Source: Promethearchaeota archaeon (GTDB lineage Archaea; Asgardarchaeota; Lokiarchaeia; Sigyniarchaeales; SOKP01). From it: a stretch of 64,000 nt of DNA. The DNA is taken from assembly GCA_016839585.1 (NCBI GenBank), contig JAEOTZ010000016.1:1-64000 (forward strand). The letters are read 5' to 3'. The notes below the pieces were generated by a model. That model searched no databases, had not been told where the DNA came from, and was given only the letters and a program-made list of their open reading frames with translations. The translations under genes were made by a program, and so were the position numbers. Within the stretch, counting starts at the first letter, position 1. Each line of letters opens with the position of its first letter. Shown here in pieces: positions 7,575 through 17,055 of the stretch.

Positions 7575-8864
7575 ATGAAAAACACAAAATTTATGAACCA
7601 AGCTATTAATGATGAAATTTTAGCTAAGTTAAGCCTTAAGAATCGATACAGTTTCTTGAATAATAACCTAATGCCTATATTATCTCCTGAACAATTCAAC
7701 TATCTAAAGGGTGTTCAAAAATTTTGCATGCGTTTTGAAAAGAAAAACAATATAACTCATGGACCGGATGAAGATGTGTATGATTGGATCCCTGCTTTTG
7801 GGGAACAAGGGTATATCACAAGAGCTCATAACTTTGATATGATTGATATAAATTATGATAATTATGGGGCAGTAGCTGATTTTCTGAGATACCTCGCGAT
7901 TGATATGTTTGATACGCAATTTGCTATGGGTAGCGGAGCAACGGTATTAGCTATTAACCCGATATATGACCACCATGAAGGGGTCCCTGAGAGATTGGAA
8001 GCGTTGAAGGATTTAATTACAGGAAAATCTCCTGGAGCAATACTTATCACAGAACCTGAGAGAGGTTCAGATGCTGTCCACCAATTAAGTGTATGCGAAG
8101 AACAAGACGATGGTAGCTTCATCTTGAATGGAGAAAAAATTTACAATACGAATGCACCCAAATCCAAGTGGGTTGTTGCATATGCAACTGCCGAAAAAAA
8201 CAATGGAAACTTGATGGCTCAATTTTTAATTAATACTGAATGGGACGGATGGCAGTGTGAGCGTGTCTATATTCCATGGGTCCCAAAACTTTATCTAGGA
8301 CATGAAAAATTAGTAAATCTCAGAGTTCCAAAAGAATACATCTTAGGTGGCGTAGGAAAGGGTCGCGAGCATCTATTCGAGGGATTAATTCCTGAAAGAA
8401 TTGGTATTGCATGTGGCGCAATTTCCCAATGTTGGGGTGCTGTTTCACATGCAGCTATTTATGCTAATATGCGAAAGCAATTTGACCAAGAAGTTCTCAA
8501 ATTCCAAGGCGTAGGCTTCCTCTTGGCAGATCTGTGGGCAAAGACAACCAATTTAACCATTGGACTTCTAAAATTCGCAGAAACTTATGATGATAAGATG
8601 GAAAAGTTTGGTGGAGAAATCCCCCGAAATATTTCAAGAGCTATGGTAGCAAGCGCTTCTCAGTTCAAGTATCATTGTACAAATCTTTCCAAGGAAGTTT
8701 GCTATGAGGCAGCAAATCTAATGGGTGGAGCAGGTCTTTGTGACAATACATTAATGCATGATTATATGAATATTTCAAGAATCCAAGAGATCCTGGGAGG
8801 TTCAAGACAAATCCAGCAATATATCATGAGCATGGCTCTACGACAACTTTTCAAGATGCTTTAA
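7575..8864 (+). CDS. Acyl-CoA dehydrogenase family protein, paralogue 1 of 4
   Basis: A 429-residue flavoprotein of the acyl-CoA dehydrogenase superfamily, one of four close paralogues in 9 kb. FAD and substrate-binding features are present: ILITEPERGSDAVH, FILNGEKIYNTNA and the C-terminal helix IQEILGGSRQIQQYIM. The residue that is the catalytic Glu in medium-chain enzymes (YEGT motif) is Gly here. A Glu occurs instead in PERIGIACG, matching the place of the base in isovaleryl- and long-chain-type enzymes. It probably oxidises an acyl-CoA and passes electrons to an ETF, but no ETF gene is in the window. The substrate is unknown. AGGGGT lies upstream of the ATG. Confidence 0.88.
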   Translation: MKNTKFMNQAINDEILAKLSLKNRYSFLNNNLMPILSPEQFNYLKGVQKFCMRFEKKNNITHGPDEDVYDWIPAFGEQGYITRAHNFDMIDINYDNYGAVADFLRYLAIDMFDTQFAMGSGATVLAINPIYDHHEGVPERLEALKDLITGKSPGAILITEPERGSDAVHQLSVCEEQDDGSFILNGEKIYNTNAPKSKWVVAYATAEKNNGNLMAQFLINTEWDGWQCERVYIPWVPKLYLGHEKLVNLRVPKEYILGGVGKGREHLFEGLIPERIGIACGAISQCWGAVSHAAIYANMRKQFDQEVLKFQGVGFLLADLWAKTTNLTIGLLKFAETYDDKMEKFGGEIPRNISRAMVASASQFKYHCTNLSKEVCYEAANLMGGAGLCDNTLMHDYMNISRIQEILGGSRQIQQYIMSMALRQLFKML

Positions 8865-9013
8865 AATTTTCTATTTTTTTTATTATTATAATCATTAAAA
8901 TTTTAATCTGAATTGATTTATTTTTTATTTGCATTGCTTTTTTCTTTAGAATAGATTCCATAGAATTTTAATTTGAAATAAAGTATTAAATAATACAAAG
9001 ATGAAAAGTATGT

Positions 9014-11257
9014 ATGGAAGAATTTCTCAATATTGCGAAAAAAGCATTCCCCCCAATATCTGGTTCAAAAAAGATAGAAGGTCTTAAAGAAGAGGTTGAA
9101 ATCCTATGGGATAAATGGGGCATCCCTCATGTTTTTGCAAAATCCATAGAAGATGTGTATTGTGTACAAGGATACATCCATGTATGTCATCGATTGTGGC
9201 AAATGGAGCAATTTCGACGATTAACTTCAGGCACTCTTTCGGAAATAACTGGAGATGTTACTTTAGATTTAGATAAGCACTATAGAATAATAGGATTACA
9301 TCGAATTGCAAAATTTTGCTCAGAACGATTACAGAAAGAACCTAATAATGAACAATTTTATTTATTAAAAAGCTATATAAGAGGGATTAATGCTGGTATC
9401 AAATTAATAGGAAAAAATCTACCTCTCGAGTTTTTTGTTCTTGGTATAACCCCCAAAGAGTGGAAAGTAGAAGATTCACTTTCAATCCTTAGTTTAATCG
9501 AATGGGGATTAAGTAGTTGGAATTATCCCTTAGAATTGCTGCGTGAGTATTTAATTAACGAATTGGGAACTAATTTAGCTGACAAAATTATACCCCTTTA
9601 TTTTGGTGCAAACTTGAAGAATTCAAAAGGAAGTAATGGCTGGGTAATCGCTCCTAATAAATCAGAATCGGGAGCAGTTTTATTCGCGAACGATCCACAT
9701 TTACCTCTAACTCTCCCATCAATATGGTTTTTAATTCATTTGAATTGTCCAGGATTAAATGTGATAGGAAGTTCTTTTGCAGGTTTACCTGGTGTGGTTT
9801 TAGGACACAATGAAAGAATCGCCTGGGGTTGCACAAATGTATGTGCAGATACTATAGATTTGTTTAAACTTAAATTAAATCCAGAAAATAACAATCAGTA
9901 TTTTTATAATGGAAAATGGATAGACTTTGAGAAAATTGAAGAACCTATAACCATTAAAGGTAAAACTAACGCAGTACCATTTAAAGTATTAATGACTAAA
10001 TTTGGTCCTGTGGTTGAATATTTTGAATCCGATAACAATATATATAATATTAACCTTCCTGAGAAATACGCTATGCGCTGGTCGAGTTTTGGGGCAAATT
10101 TAGATGCAACTATAGAAGGTTTTTTTAAAATAAATAAGGCTGCAAACTGGGATGAATTTCGTGAAGGTACGAAATTGTTGACCATTAATCCACAAAATTT
10201 TCTTTATGGTGATATTTCTGGTAATATCGGACATCAACATGGAGGAAAGATCCCCATAAGAAGGTATGGAGATGGGGCAACAGTCACTCCAGGCACAGAC
10301 GAGAAATATAATTGGGTTAGTCTAGCCCCATTCGAGAAATTATTGTCGATTTATAATCCTAAACATGGTTTTGTATATACAGCTAATTTTAATGAAGATA
10401 AAGCCCCAAATGATGTATTAATTGCTCAGGACTTTATAGGATTATATAGACAAAAAAGATTAAAGAAATTACTACAATCAAAAGATAAATTTACTGGTCA
10501 GGACTTTAAAAATTTCCAGAATGATTATTTTACCGAAGAAGCTGCCGAACTTTTACCTTTAATGTTGAAATTTATAAAAGAAAAAGCATCTTCTAAGATC
10601 AACCCTGAAGTGTTTTCTTTATTGGAAAGTTGGGATTATCATTTAACGCAAAAGTGTATAGGAGGTACCATATATAAAATTTGGTGTGAAGAAACTATAA
10701 AAGAAATACTTTTTCAGTATATTGATAAAGAATTTCTTGAACCTTATTTAGCAAGTTGTCCCTTTGACCTTACAAGACTATTTAAATTATATGATAATAA
10801 AAGCACAGAACTTGAGGAACTCTTGTTAAAAACACTCCAAAAAACAATCAATATCTTATCAGAAAAAATTTCTTCAGATTATCATAAATGGAACTGGGGT
10901 AACCTTCATAAAACTATTTTGGTTCATCCCTTCTCCCTTGTTAATAATGTAGCAGCGGTTTTAAATATCGGACCATTTAAAACTGGTGGTGATGGGAATA
11001 CCCTTAACAATGGTTTCTATGTTCCTTCTAACAACTATCAAGTTATTGTTGGACCCTCTGTCCGTCAGATTCATGATTTATCGGATTGGGATAAATCAGT
11101 TTGTGTTATTCCCGGAGGACAGTCTGGATTACCGTTTCATAAACATTATAAAGATTTAATGAAACTATGGGCTCGAGGAAAATATATTCCATTTTTATTC
11201 TCTCGCGATGCTATTACGAAAAACTTAGAAGGTACGTTCAAATTACTGCCAATATAA
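9014..11257 (+). CDS. Penicillin-acylase-type Ntn hydrolase
   Basis: A 747-residue member of the penicillin amidase/acyl-homoserine lactone acylase family. The alpha region includes VEILWDKWGIPHVFAKS and YIHVCHRLWQMEQFRR. The autocatalytic cleavage site is KGSNGWVIAP, making Ser207 the N-terminal nucleophile of the beta chain. FANDPHLPLTLPSIW and VLGHNERIAWGCTNV follow, as in the family. The beta chain continues through GNIGHQHGGKIPIR to a conserved C-terminal PGGQSGLPFHKHYKDL. Most known members are exported; this one has no signal peptide (MEEFLNIAKKAFPPISG), so it may act in the cytoplasm. The family hydrolyses amide bonds of acylated small molecules; the substrate here is unknown. Confidence 0.9.
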   Translation: MEEFLNIAKKAFPPISGSKKIEGLKEEVEILWDKWGIPHVFAKSIEDVYCVQGYIHVCHRLWQMEQFRRLTSGTLSEITGDVTLDLDKHYRIIGLHRIAKFCSERLQKEPNNEQFYLLKSYIRGINAGIKLIGKNLPLEFFVLGITPKEWKVEDSLSILSLIEWGLSSWNYPLELLREYLINELGTNLADKIIPLYFGANLKNSKGSNGWVIAPNKSESGAVLFANDPHLPLTLPSIWFLIHLNCPGLNVIGSSFAGLPGVVLGHNERIAWGCTNVCADTIDLFKLKLNPENNNQYFYNGKWIDFEKIEEPITIKGKTNAVPFKVLMTKFGPVVEYFESDNNIYNINLPEKYAMRWSSFGANLDATIEGFFKINKAANWDEFREGTKLLTINPQNFLYGDISGNIGHQHGGKIPIRRYGDGATVTPGTDEKYNWVSLAPFEKLLSIYNPKHGFVYTANFNEDKAPNDVLIAQDFIGLYRQKRLKKLLQSKDKFTGQDFKNFQNDYFTEEAAELLPLMLKFIKEKASSKINPEVFSLLESWDYHLTQKCIGGTIYKIWCEETIKEILFQYIDKEFLEPYLASCPFDLTRLFKLYDNKSTELEELLLKTLQKTINILSEKISSDYHKWNWGNLHKTILVHPFSLVNNVAAVLNIGPFKTGGDGNTLNNGFYVPSNNYQVIVGPSVRQIHDLSDWDKSVCVIPGGQSGLPFHKHYKDLMKLWARGKYIPFLFSRDAITKNLEGTFKLLPI

Positions 11258-11307
11258 ATTAACTGAGTTTAAATTGTTTTGTTAAGATAGTGAATTAGAA
11301 CAAAAAA

Positions 11308-11526
11308 ATGGAAAAAGTGTCGTGCTTTCAAGTCTATAGTCGTAGTGCTCAAGATGGTCTACATTTTATGGTAGATAAAATTTGGATTGAAGAAAGTAGA
11401 ATATTTTTTAGAGTTATAGAAGAAATACCTTCACAAGAATTCCATTTTAGGAAAGAAAAAGGTAATAATATTTATTCTATTCATGAGAATGATTTTTTTA
11501 GTATTAGGTGTAGATTGTATTTTTGA
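11308..11526 (+). CDS. Small hypothetical protein
   Basis: A 72-residue ORF starting at an ATG 50 nt after the acylase gene on the same strand. It is predicted to be mostly beta strands (LHFMVDKIWIEESRIFFRVIEE). No Cys pair or recognisable motif is visible. Its frame is free of stops and its amino-acid usage is ordinary, but nothing else supports it beyond position next to the acylase. Confidence 0.4.
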   Translation: MEKVSCFQVYSRSAQDGLHFMVDKIWIEESRIFFRVIEEIPSQEFHFRKEKGNNIYSIHENDFFSIRCRLYF

Positions 11527-11539
11527 CTAAATATAAAAA

Positions 11540-11707
11540 TCAATAAATGAGTCTAGGTTTGAGTTTTTTTAGTTTTGTCTGATAATCTGGACAATTCTTA
11601 CATTCTGGAATTTTACATAGAAGTTGAATTTTTGGTAGAATACACTTTTCATAGAATGGGCAGTTTAATAAGAGTAATTTTGATTTAGATATTATATCAC
11701 TAATCAT
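11540..11707 (-). CDS. Small Cys-rich protein (55 aa)
   Basis: A 55-residue ORF on the minus strand in the gap between two plus-strand genes. It starts at the ATG at 11707 and stops with TGA at 11540. Five Cys residues are spaced in LNCPFYEKC and LLCKIPECKNCPDY, a pattern that suggests binding of a metal or Fe-S cluster. The C-terminus is basic (KLKKLKPR). I do not recognise the family. Another small Cys protein is encoded about 240 nt away on the opposite strand. Confidence 0.5.
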   Translation of the reverse strand: MISDIISKSKLLLLNCPFYEKCILPKIQLLCKIPECKNCPDYQTKLKKLKPRLIY

Positions 11708-11944
11708 AATAACATCACATATTTTCGAGGTATTTAAATAGAAAAAAGGACCAATTTGACTTTTTAAAAGATAGAGACATCCAAATTATTAATTCATTTT
11801 AAAATCTAATCTTTTTCTTTGATTTTTAAAGAGAAGTAATATCTGGGTGATAAGATAGGGATATTTCAAAACCAAAAGTTAAAATGAGAAATTTTATTCA
11901 GTCTGAAGGTTTATATTGTACTTTCGATGATACTCCCATGAAGT

Positions 11945-12151
11945 ATGTATGAAATAATGGAAAACAATATGAATTATATTTGTTTAGAATGTGAAAAGGA
12001 GTATAAAAACAAGTTTAATATTGCTATATGTCAGGATTGCTTGGAAAAAGAAAAAGAGAATTTCAAAAAAGGGATTCCTTCCAAATATATGACTGTAAAC
12101 TTATTTTTACAAAGAGAATTTAAACCAAATATAATGAAACACAGTATTTAG
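11945..12151 (+). CDS. Small zinc-ribbon-like protein
   Basis: A 68-residue ORF with two CxxC pairs, YICLECEKEY and IAICQDCLEKE, separated by 12 residues. This is a likely four-Cys zinc site of the ribbon or knuckle type. A Lys/Glu-rich helix and a short C-terminal tail follow. Three ATGs occur in the first nine codons, so the precise start is uncertain. It lies convergent to acyl-CoA dehydrogenase paralogue 2 and downstream of an AT-rich region. The function is unknown. Confidence 0.5.
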   Translation: MYEIMENNMNYICLECEKEYKNKFNIAICQDCLEKEKENFKKGIPSKYMTVNLFLQREFKPNIMKHSI

Positions 12152-12190
12152 TAAAAATAAAAAAAAATTCTAATTTTATTAAACATTAAT

Positions 12191-13486
12191 TTATGAAACA
12201 GACATCTTATATAATTGTCTTAGGCTCAAACTCATGATATATTGTTGGATCTGCCTGGATCCTCCCACAATCTCTTGTATTCTTGAAATATTCAAATATT
12301 CATACATTAAAGTATTGTCACAAAGTCCTGCTCCACCCATTAAATTAGTACATTCATAACAAACTTCTTTTGAAAGTGCTGTTGCTTGGTATTTAAATTG
12401 AGAAGCACTTGCTACCATTGCTTGAGATATATTTTTTGGAATTTTTCCACTAAATTTCTCTACTTTCTCATCATAAGATTCACAAAATTTAAGAAGTCCA
12501 ATTGTCATATTGGTTGTTTTTGCCCACAGATCTGCCAAGAGGAAGCCTACGCCTTGGAATTTTAGGATTTCCTGATCAAATTGCTTTCTATTATTAGCAT
12601 AGATGACAGCGTAAGCTAATGCACCCCAACACTCTGATACACTCATCATAGAAATAGCAATTCTTTCAGGAACTAATCCCTCGAATAGATGCTCACGGCC
12701 TTTTCCTACGCCACCTAAGATGTATTCTTTTGGAACTCTGAGATTTTTGAATTGTTCTTTACCTAGATATAATTTTGGTACCCAGGGGATATTAACTCGC
12801 TCACAGAACCACCCATCCCATTCAGTATTAATTAAAAATTGAGCCATAGTATTTCCATTGTTTCTTTCGGCAGTTGCATATGCAACAACCCATTTGGATT
12901 TTGGTGCATTTGTATTAAATATCTTGGTTCCATTAAGGATAAAGGACCCATCTTCTTGTTCATCACATGTTGTTAACATATGAACAGCATCAGAACCCCT
13001 TTCAGGCTCTGTGATAAGTATTGCTCCAGGAGATTTTCCTGTAATTAAATCCTTTAACGCTTCCAATCTCTCAGGAACACCTTCATGGTGTTCATATACT
13101 GGATTAATGGCTAATACCGTTGCTCCACCACCCATCCCAAATTGTGGATCAAATATATCGATGGCAATAGTTCTCATTAAATCTGCTGCCAAGCCCCAAT
13201 TTTCATAAACTACATCGACCATATCAAATGAATGTTGACGAGATATATAACCCTGTTCCCCAAAAGCAGGGATCCAATCATACACATCTTCATCCGGTCC
13301 ATGAGTGATATTGTTTTTCTTTTCAAAGCGTAAACAAAATCTCTCAACCTCTCGTAAAAAGTTGAATTCTTTTTGTGATAATATAGGAGTTAAATTATTA
13401 TTCAAGAACGCATATCGATTTTTAAGGCTTAATTTAGCTAAAATTTCGTCATTTATCGCTTGAACTTTAAATTTTCTGTTTTCCAT
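12191..13486 (-). CDS. Acyl-CoA dehydrogenase family protein, paralogue 2 of 4
   Basis: A 431-residue paralogue of the gene at 7575 with the same landmarks: THGPDEDVYDWIPAFGEQGY, ILITEPERGSDAVHML, FILNGTKIFNTNA and a C-terminal VGGSRQIQQYIMS. The Glu of PERIAISM is the candidate catalytic base, and the medium-chain YEGT Glu is again Gly. It is the first in a run of three minus-strand copies spaced by about 200 nt, each probably with its own promoter. By eye it is closest to paralogue 1 (7575). The differences near the middle (MMSVSECWGALAYAVIYANN) may reflect substrate choice. Confidence 0.88.
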   Translation of the reverse strand: MENRKFKVQAINDEILAKLSLKNRYAFLNNNLTPILSQKEFNFLREVERFCLRFEKKNNITHGPDEDVYDWIPAFGEQGYISRQHSFDMVDVVYENWGLAADLMRTIAIDIFDPQFGMGGGATVLAINPVYEHHEGVPERLEALKDLITGKSPGAILITEPERGSDAVHMLTTCDEQEDGSFILNGTKIFNTNAPKSKWVVAYATAERNNGNTMAQFLINTEWDGWFCERVNIPWVPKLYLGKEQFKNLRVPKEYILGGVGKGREHLFEGLVPERIAISMMSVSECWGALAYAVIYANNRKQFDQEILKFQGVGFLLADLWAKTTNMTIGLLKFCESYDEKVEKFSGKIPKNISQAMVASASQFKYQATALSKEVCYECTNLMGGAGLCDNTLMYEYLNISRIQEIVGGSRQIQQYIMSLSLRQLYKMSVS

Positions 13487-13686
13487 TCTTATTTACCCTA
13501 TTAGATTAATATTTTATTATCAAATTTAAATTAATTACCTAGGAGAATATGAATATATTTTAAAACTTTTTTTCTAAATAAAAGAAAAGAACTTAAATCT
13601 TAAGAAAAAACCGAGAATGCACGCTGAAAAAAAAAAGGAAAAAAGGTATGATTTTAACTAATTGACATCTAGTTTCTCTTATTATT

Positions 13687-14982
13687 TTAGAGTATCTTGA
13701 AAAGTTGTCGTAGGCTCATGCTCATGATATATTGCTGAATTTGTCTTGAACCTCCTACAATTTCACCTATTCTTGACATATTTATGTAATCATGCATTAA
13801 GGTATTATCACATAGACCTGCTCCCCCCATAAGATTTCCTGCTTCATAACAAACTTTTTCTGAAAGACCAGTTGCTTGATATTTTAACTGTGAAGCATTG
13901 GCAACCATCCCTTGACGTAGATTTCTAGGAATATTCGTATCACTGCCAAATTTTTCGACTAAATTATCATAAAATTTACTAAATTGTACGATTGCACGCG
14001 TTAGATTTGTAGTTTTTGCCCAAAAGTCTGTTAAAAGGAATCCAACACCTTGGAATTTGAGAACTTCTTGGTCAAATTGTTTTCTCATATTAGAATAAAT
14101 AATAGCATGAGTTATAGCACCCCAACATTCACACAAACTTTTAATTGCTATACCTATTCGTTCAGGAACTAAACCCTCGAAAAGATGCTCACGGCCTTTT
14201 CCTACCGGACCCAGAATATATTCTTTTGGTACTCTGAGATTAACAAACGTCTCCTTGCCTAAGTAAACTTTAGGAACCCACGGAATATTAACTCTTTCAC
14301 AATTCCAACCATCCCATGATGTATTAACTAAAAATTGAGCCATCGTATTTCCGTTATTTTTTTCTGCAGTCGCATAGACTACCGCCCATTTAGCTTTTGG
14401 AGCGTTAGTATTAAAGATTTTTGTCCCATTTAATAAGAAACTACCATCATCTTGCTCATCGCAGGTAGTTAACATATGAACTGCATCTGAACCTCTTTCG
14501 GGTTCTGTTATGCATATGCATCCTGGAGCTTGACCTAAAACTAAATCTTTTAGTGCATCTAATCTCTCTGGGATTTTTTCATGGTGAGCCTGAATAGGAT
14601 TGACTGCTAATATTGTAGCTCCGGCTCCCATTGTAAACTGAGGGTCAAAATTATCAATAGCAAGTGTCTTAAGAAATTCAGCCATTAATCCATGAGGTTC
14701 ATAATTAAGATCTAGTTCTTCAAACTTATGAACCCTACAAATATAACCTGCTTTTCCAAAATCAGGTATCCATTCATAAATATCTTCATTCGGTCCATGA
14801 GTAATATTATGTTTCTTTTCATAATTAAGGCAAAACTTCTGCACTTCTTTGAAAAAAGCCAATTCTTCAGCAGAGAGAATTCCCATTAAATTTGTATATA
14901 TGAATGAGTATCTATTTTTAAGGCTTAATTTCTCAAGAATTTCATCACTTATAGCTTGAACTTCAAATTTCCTATTAGACAT
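13687..14982 (-). CDS. Acyl-CoA dehydrogenase family protein, paralogue 3 of 4
   Basis: A 431-residue member of the same local family. It carries ITEPERGSDAVHMLTT, FLLNGTKIFNTNA, the PERIGIAIK segment with the candidate catalytic Glu, and VGGSRQIQQYIMSMSL at the C-terminus. By eye it is the most divergent of the four: the first 100 residues differ (IPDFGKAGYICRVHKFEEL), and there is a two-residue insertion near GSDTNIPRNLRQ. The ATG start gives an N-terminus (MSNRKFEVQAIS) that lines up with paralogues 1 and 2. No ETF or CoA-transferase gene is nearby, so the pathway remains open. Confidence 0.88.
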   Translation of the reverse strand: MSNRKFEVQAISDEILEKLSLKNRYSFIYTNLMGILSAEELAFFKEVQKFCLNYEKKHNITHGPNEDIYEWIPDFGKAGYICRVHKFEELDLNYEPHGLMAEFLKTLAIDNFDPQFTMGAGATILAVNPIQAHHEKIPERLDALKDLVLGQAPGCICITEPERGSDAVHMLTTCDEQDDGSFLLNGTKIFNTNAPKAKWAVVYATAEKNNGNTMAQFLVNTSWDGWNCERVNIPWVPKVYLGKETFVNLRVPKEYILGPVGKGREHLFEGLVPERIGIAIKSLCECWGAITHAIIYSNMRKQFDQEVLKFQGVGFLLTDFWAKTTNLTRAIVQFSKFYDNLVEKFGSDTNIPRNLRQGMVANASQLKYQATGLSEKVCYEAGNLMGGAGLCDNTLMHDYINMSRIGEIVGGSRQIQQYIMSMSLRQLFKIL

Positions 14983-15194
14983 TTTTAAAACACATTTTTT
15001 TGATTATTCATTTGATTTAAAATTTATTTGATAAAAGAGGATAATTATGTTATTTATTACTTTAGATAAAATAAATTTAGTTGGTTTTCTTTAAATAATT
15101 TCTTTTTTCAGTATAAATATTAATCTTAAATTAAAATTACTTTCTATTTTTATACTATTATTGTAATAAAATAAGTAGAAAACAAGCACAAATT

Positions 15195-16496
15195 TTAAGA
15201 TTCAAAAGTTTCAAGTGATCTGAACATTCTTCTTAAATTAATCGACATGATGTACTGCTGAATTTGCCTTGAACCACCAATAATTTCTTGAATTCTAGAG
15301 ATATTTAAGTAATCGTGCATTAATGTATTATCGCAAAGACCAGCTCCACCCATTAAATTAGCACATTCATAACAAACTTTTTTAGATAACCGTGCTGCTT
15401 GATATTTAAATTGAGATGCATTTGCCACCATTAATTGAGAAATAGGTTGGGGTAATTCTCCTCCATATTTTTTCATTTTTTCATCATAAACTTCACAATA
15501 CTTAAGCATAGCTAAAGTTAAATTTGTGGTTTTAGCCCATAGATCTGTTAAAAGAAAGCCAACTCCTTGAAATTTAAGTATTTCTTGGTCAAATTGCTTT
15601 CTTAAATTCGAATAGATAAATGCATGTGATAAGGCACCCCAACATTCACTTATACCTCTCATGGCAATTGCAACTCTTTCAGGTACTAAGCCTTCGAAAA
15701 GATATTCTCTTCCTTTTCCAACTCCCCCAAGAACATATTCTTTCGGAACACGTAGATTTTCAAGATGCTCTTTTCCTAAATATAATTTAGGAACCCAGGG
15801 GATTCCAACTCTCTCGCAATGCCAACCATCCCAATCAGTATTAATTAAGAATTGAGCCATCATATTTCCATTATTTTTTTCTGCAGTGGCATATGCTACA
15901 GCCCATTTTGCTTTTGGTGCATTGGTATTGTAAATTTTTTCTCCATTTAAAATGAAACTACCATCATCTTGTTCCTCGCAAGTAGTTAACATATGGACCG
16001 CATCAGATCCTCTTTCAGGTTCTGTAATCAATAAACATCCAGGTGTTTTACCAGTTACTAATTGTTTCAATGCATCTAATCTAATCGGCATATTTTCATG
16101 ATGTTCATAAATTGGATTAATACAAATTACTGTGGCTCCACCACTCATAGCAAATTGTGGATCAAATATATCTAGTGCGAGTACTCTTAAAAAATCAGCA
16201 ATAAATCCATATTCTTCATAATTTAAATCAATGCATTCGAAAGCATGTTGACGAGTAATATAACCTTCTGCTCCAAATATAGGAATCCAATCATATATAT
16301 CTTCTTCAGGTCCATGAGTGATCTTATTATCTTTTTCAAACTTTAAGCAGAATTTCTGAACCTTCTTCAAGAAATTAAACTCTTCTTGCGTTAAAATAGA
16401 CATTAAATTACTGTTTATGAAATTATATCTATTTTTCAAACTTAACTTGGCTAAAATTTCATCATTAATGGCTTGTACTTTATATTTAGAAGGCAT
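15195..16496 (-). CDS. Acyl-CoA dehydrogenase family protein, paralogue 4 of 4
   Basis: A protein of 433 residues from the ATG at 16496, chosen because MPSKYKVQAINDE lines up with the starts of the other three copies. An ATG 7 codons upstream adds only a short Lys-rich leader. It has ITEPERGSDAVHML, FILNGEKIYNTNA, VPERVAIAMRG with the likely base Glu, and IGGSRQIQQYIMSI. The C-terminus is slightly longer (FRSLETFES). It is the last of the three minus-strand copies. Four paralogues in 9 kb suggest either sequential steps of one oxidation pathway or separate enzymes for related acyl chains. Confidence 0.88.
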   Translation of the reverse strand: MPSKYKVQAINDEILAKLSLKNRYNFINSNLMSILTQEEFNFLKKVQKFCLKFEKDNKITHGPEEDIYDWIPIFGAEGYITRQHAFECIDLNYEEYGFIADFLRVLALDIFDPQFAMSGGATVICINPIYEHHENMPIRLDALKQLVTGKTPGCLLITEPERGSDAVHMLTTCEEQDDGSFILNGEKIYNTNAPKAKWAVAYATAEKNNGNMMAQFLINTDWDGWHCERVGIPWVPKLYLGKEHLENLRVPKEYVLGGVGKGREYLFEGLVPERVAIAMRGISECWGALSHAFIYSNLRKQFDQEILKFQGVGFLLTDLWAKTTNLTLAMLKYCEVYDEKMKKYGGELPQPISQLMVANASQFKYQAARLSKKVCYECANLMGGAGLCDNTLMHDYLNISRIQEIIGGSRQIQQYIMSINLRRMFRSLETFES

Positions 16497-16710
16497 TATT
16501 ATATTCACTTTTTTCATTTTAATGTTTAATTTTGATATTTAACGATATGAAAATGTTATTTTTTGTATTAATTTCTATTAATAAATTAAAATAGTTTTAG
16601 TTTTGCATTCTCAAATTTCTGTAAAAATAAGAGAATCAAAAATTAAAATATAAAAGATAAATAAATAAAATAAAAGAAAATGTAAGATTTTTTATTTAGT
16701 TATTAAATTT

Positions 16711-16923
16711 TTACTCTTCTTCCTCTTCATCTCCCAATAATTCTTCGATTTTATCTTCTAACTCTTCTACTTTCTCATCAATTTCTGCAATTTTCCTATA
16801 TGTCTCACAAGTCTCGCAAGCATCATTTTCCTCACACTTGGGAAGAGTGTCGCATATTTCCTCTAGTTGATCCCTTTCCTCTAATAATTTTTCAACTTGG
16901 TCCTCAAGTTCTTCGATACTCAT
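16711..16923 (-). CDS. Small acidic coiled-coil protein with a Cys cluster
   Basis: A 70-residue, strongly acidic protein. Two heptad-rich helices (IEELEDQVEKLLEERDQLEE and a matching IAEIDEKVEELEDKIEELLG) flank a short Cys segment with CDTLPKCEEND and ACETCETY. This looks like an antiparallel helical hairpin whose turn carries four Cys, possibly a metal site. It ends in a run of Glu. A ~190-nt spacer separates it from acyl-CoA dehydrogenase paralogue 4. I do not recognise the family. Similar small coiled-coil proteins with central Cys can be prefoldin-like or Rad50-hook-like, but that is only an analogy. Confidence 0.6.
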   Translation of the reverse strand: MSIEELEDQVEKLLEERDQLEEICDTLPKCEENDACETCETYRKIAEIDEKVEELEDKIEELLGDEEEEE

Positions 16924-17055
16924 ATATCACACCAAAAAATGTTAAGATAAAAAAGAAAATATAATTTATTTTTTTTTGCTATAAAAATTTGAATTATATA
17001 AATTAAGTATAAGTGAATACTTAGAATCAGATGAACTATTAATGTGTTAGATTAA

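Noticed and set aside
11884-11952. A 22-codon ORF just before the zinc-ribbon-like gene
   Set aside because: Too short, it overlaps the start of the next gene, and it carries no recognisable pattern.
12191-16496. The three minus-strand acyl-CoA dehydrogenases as one operon
   Set aside because: Gaps of about 200 nt separate them, each gap being AT-rich and able to hold a promoter, so co-transcription is not supported by spacing.
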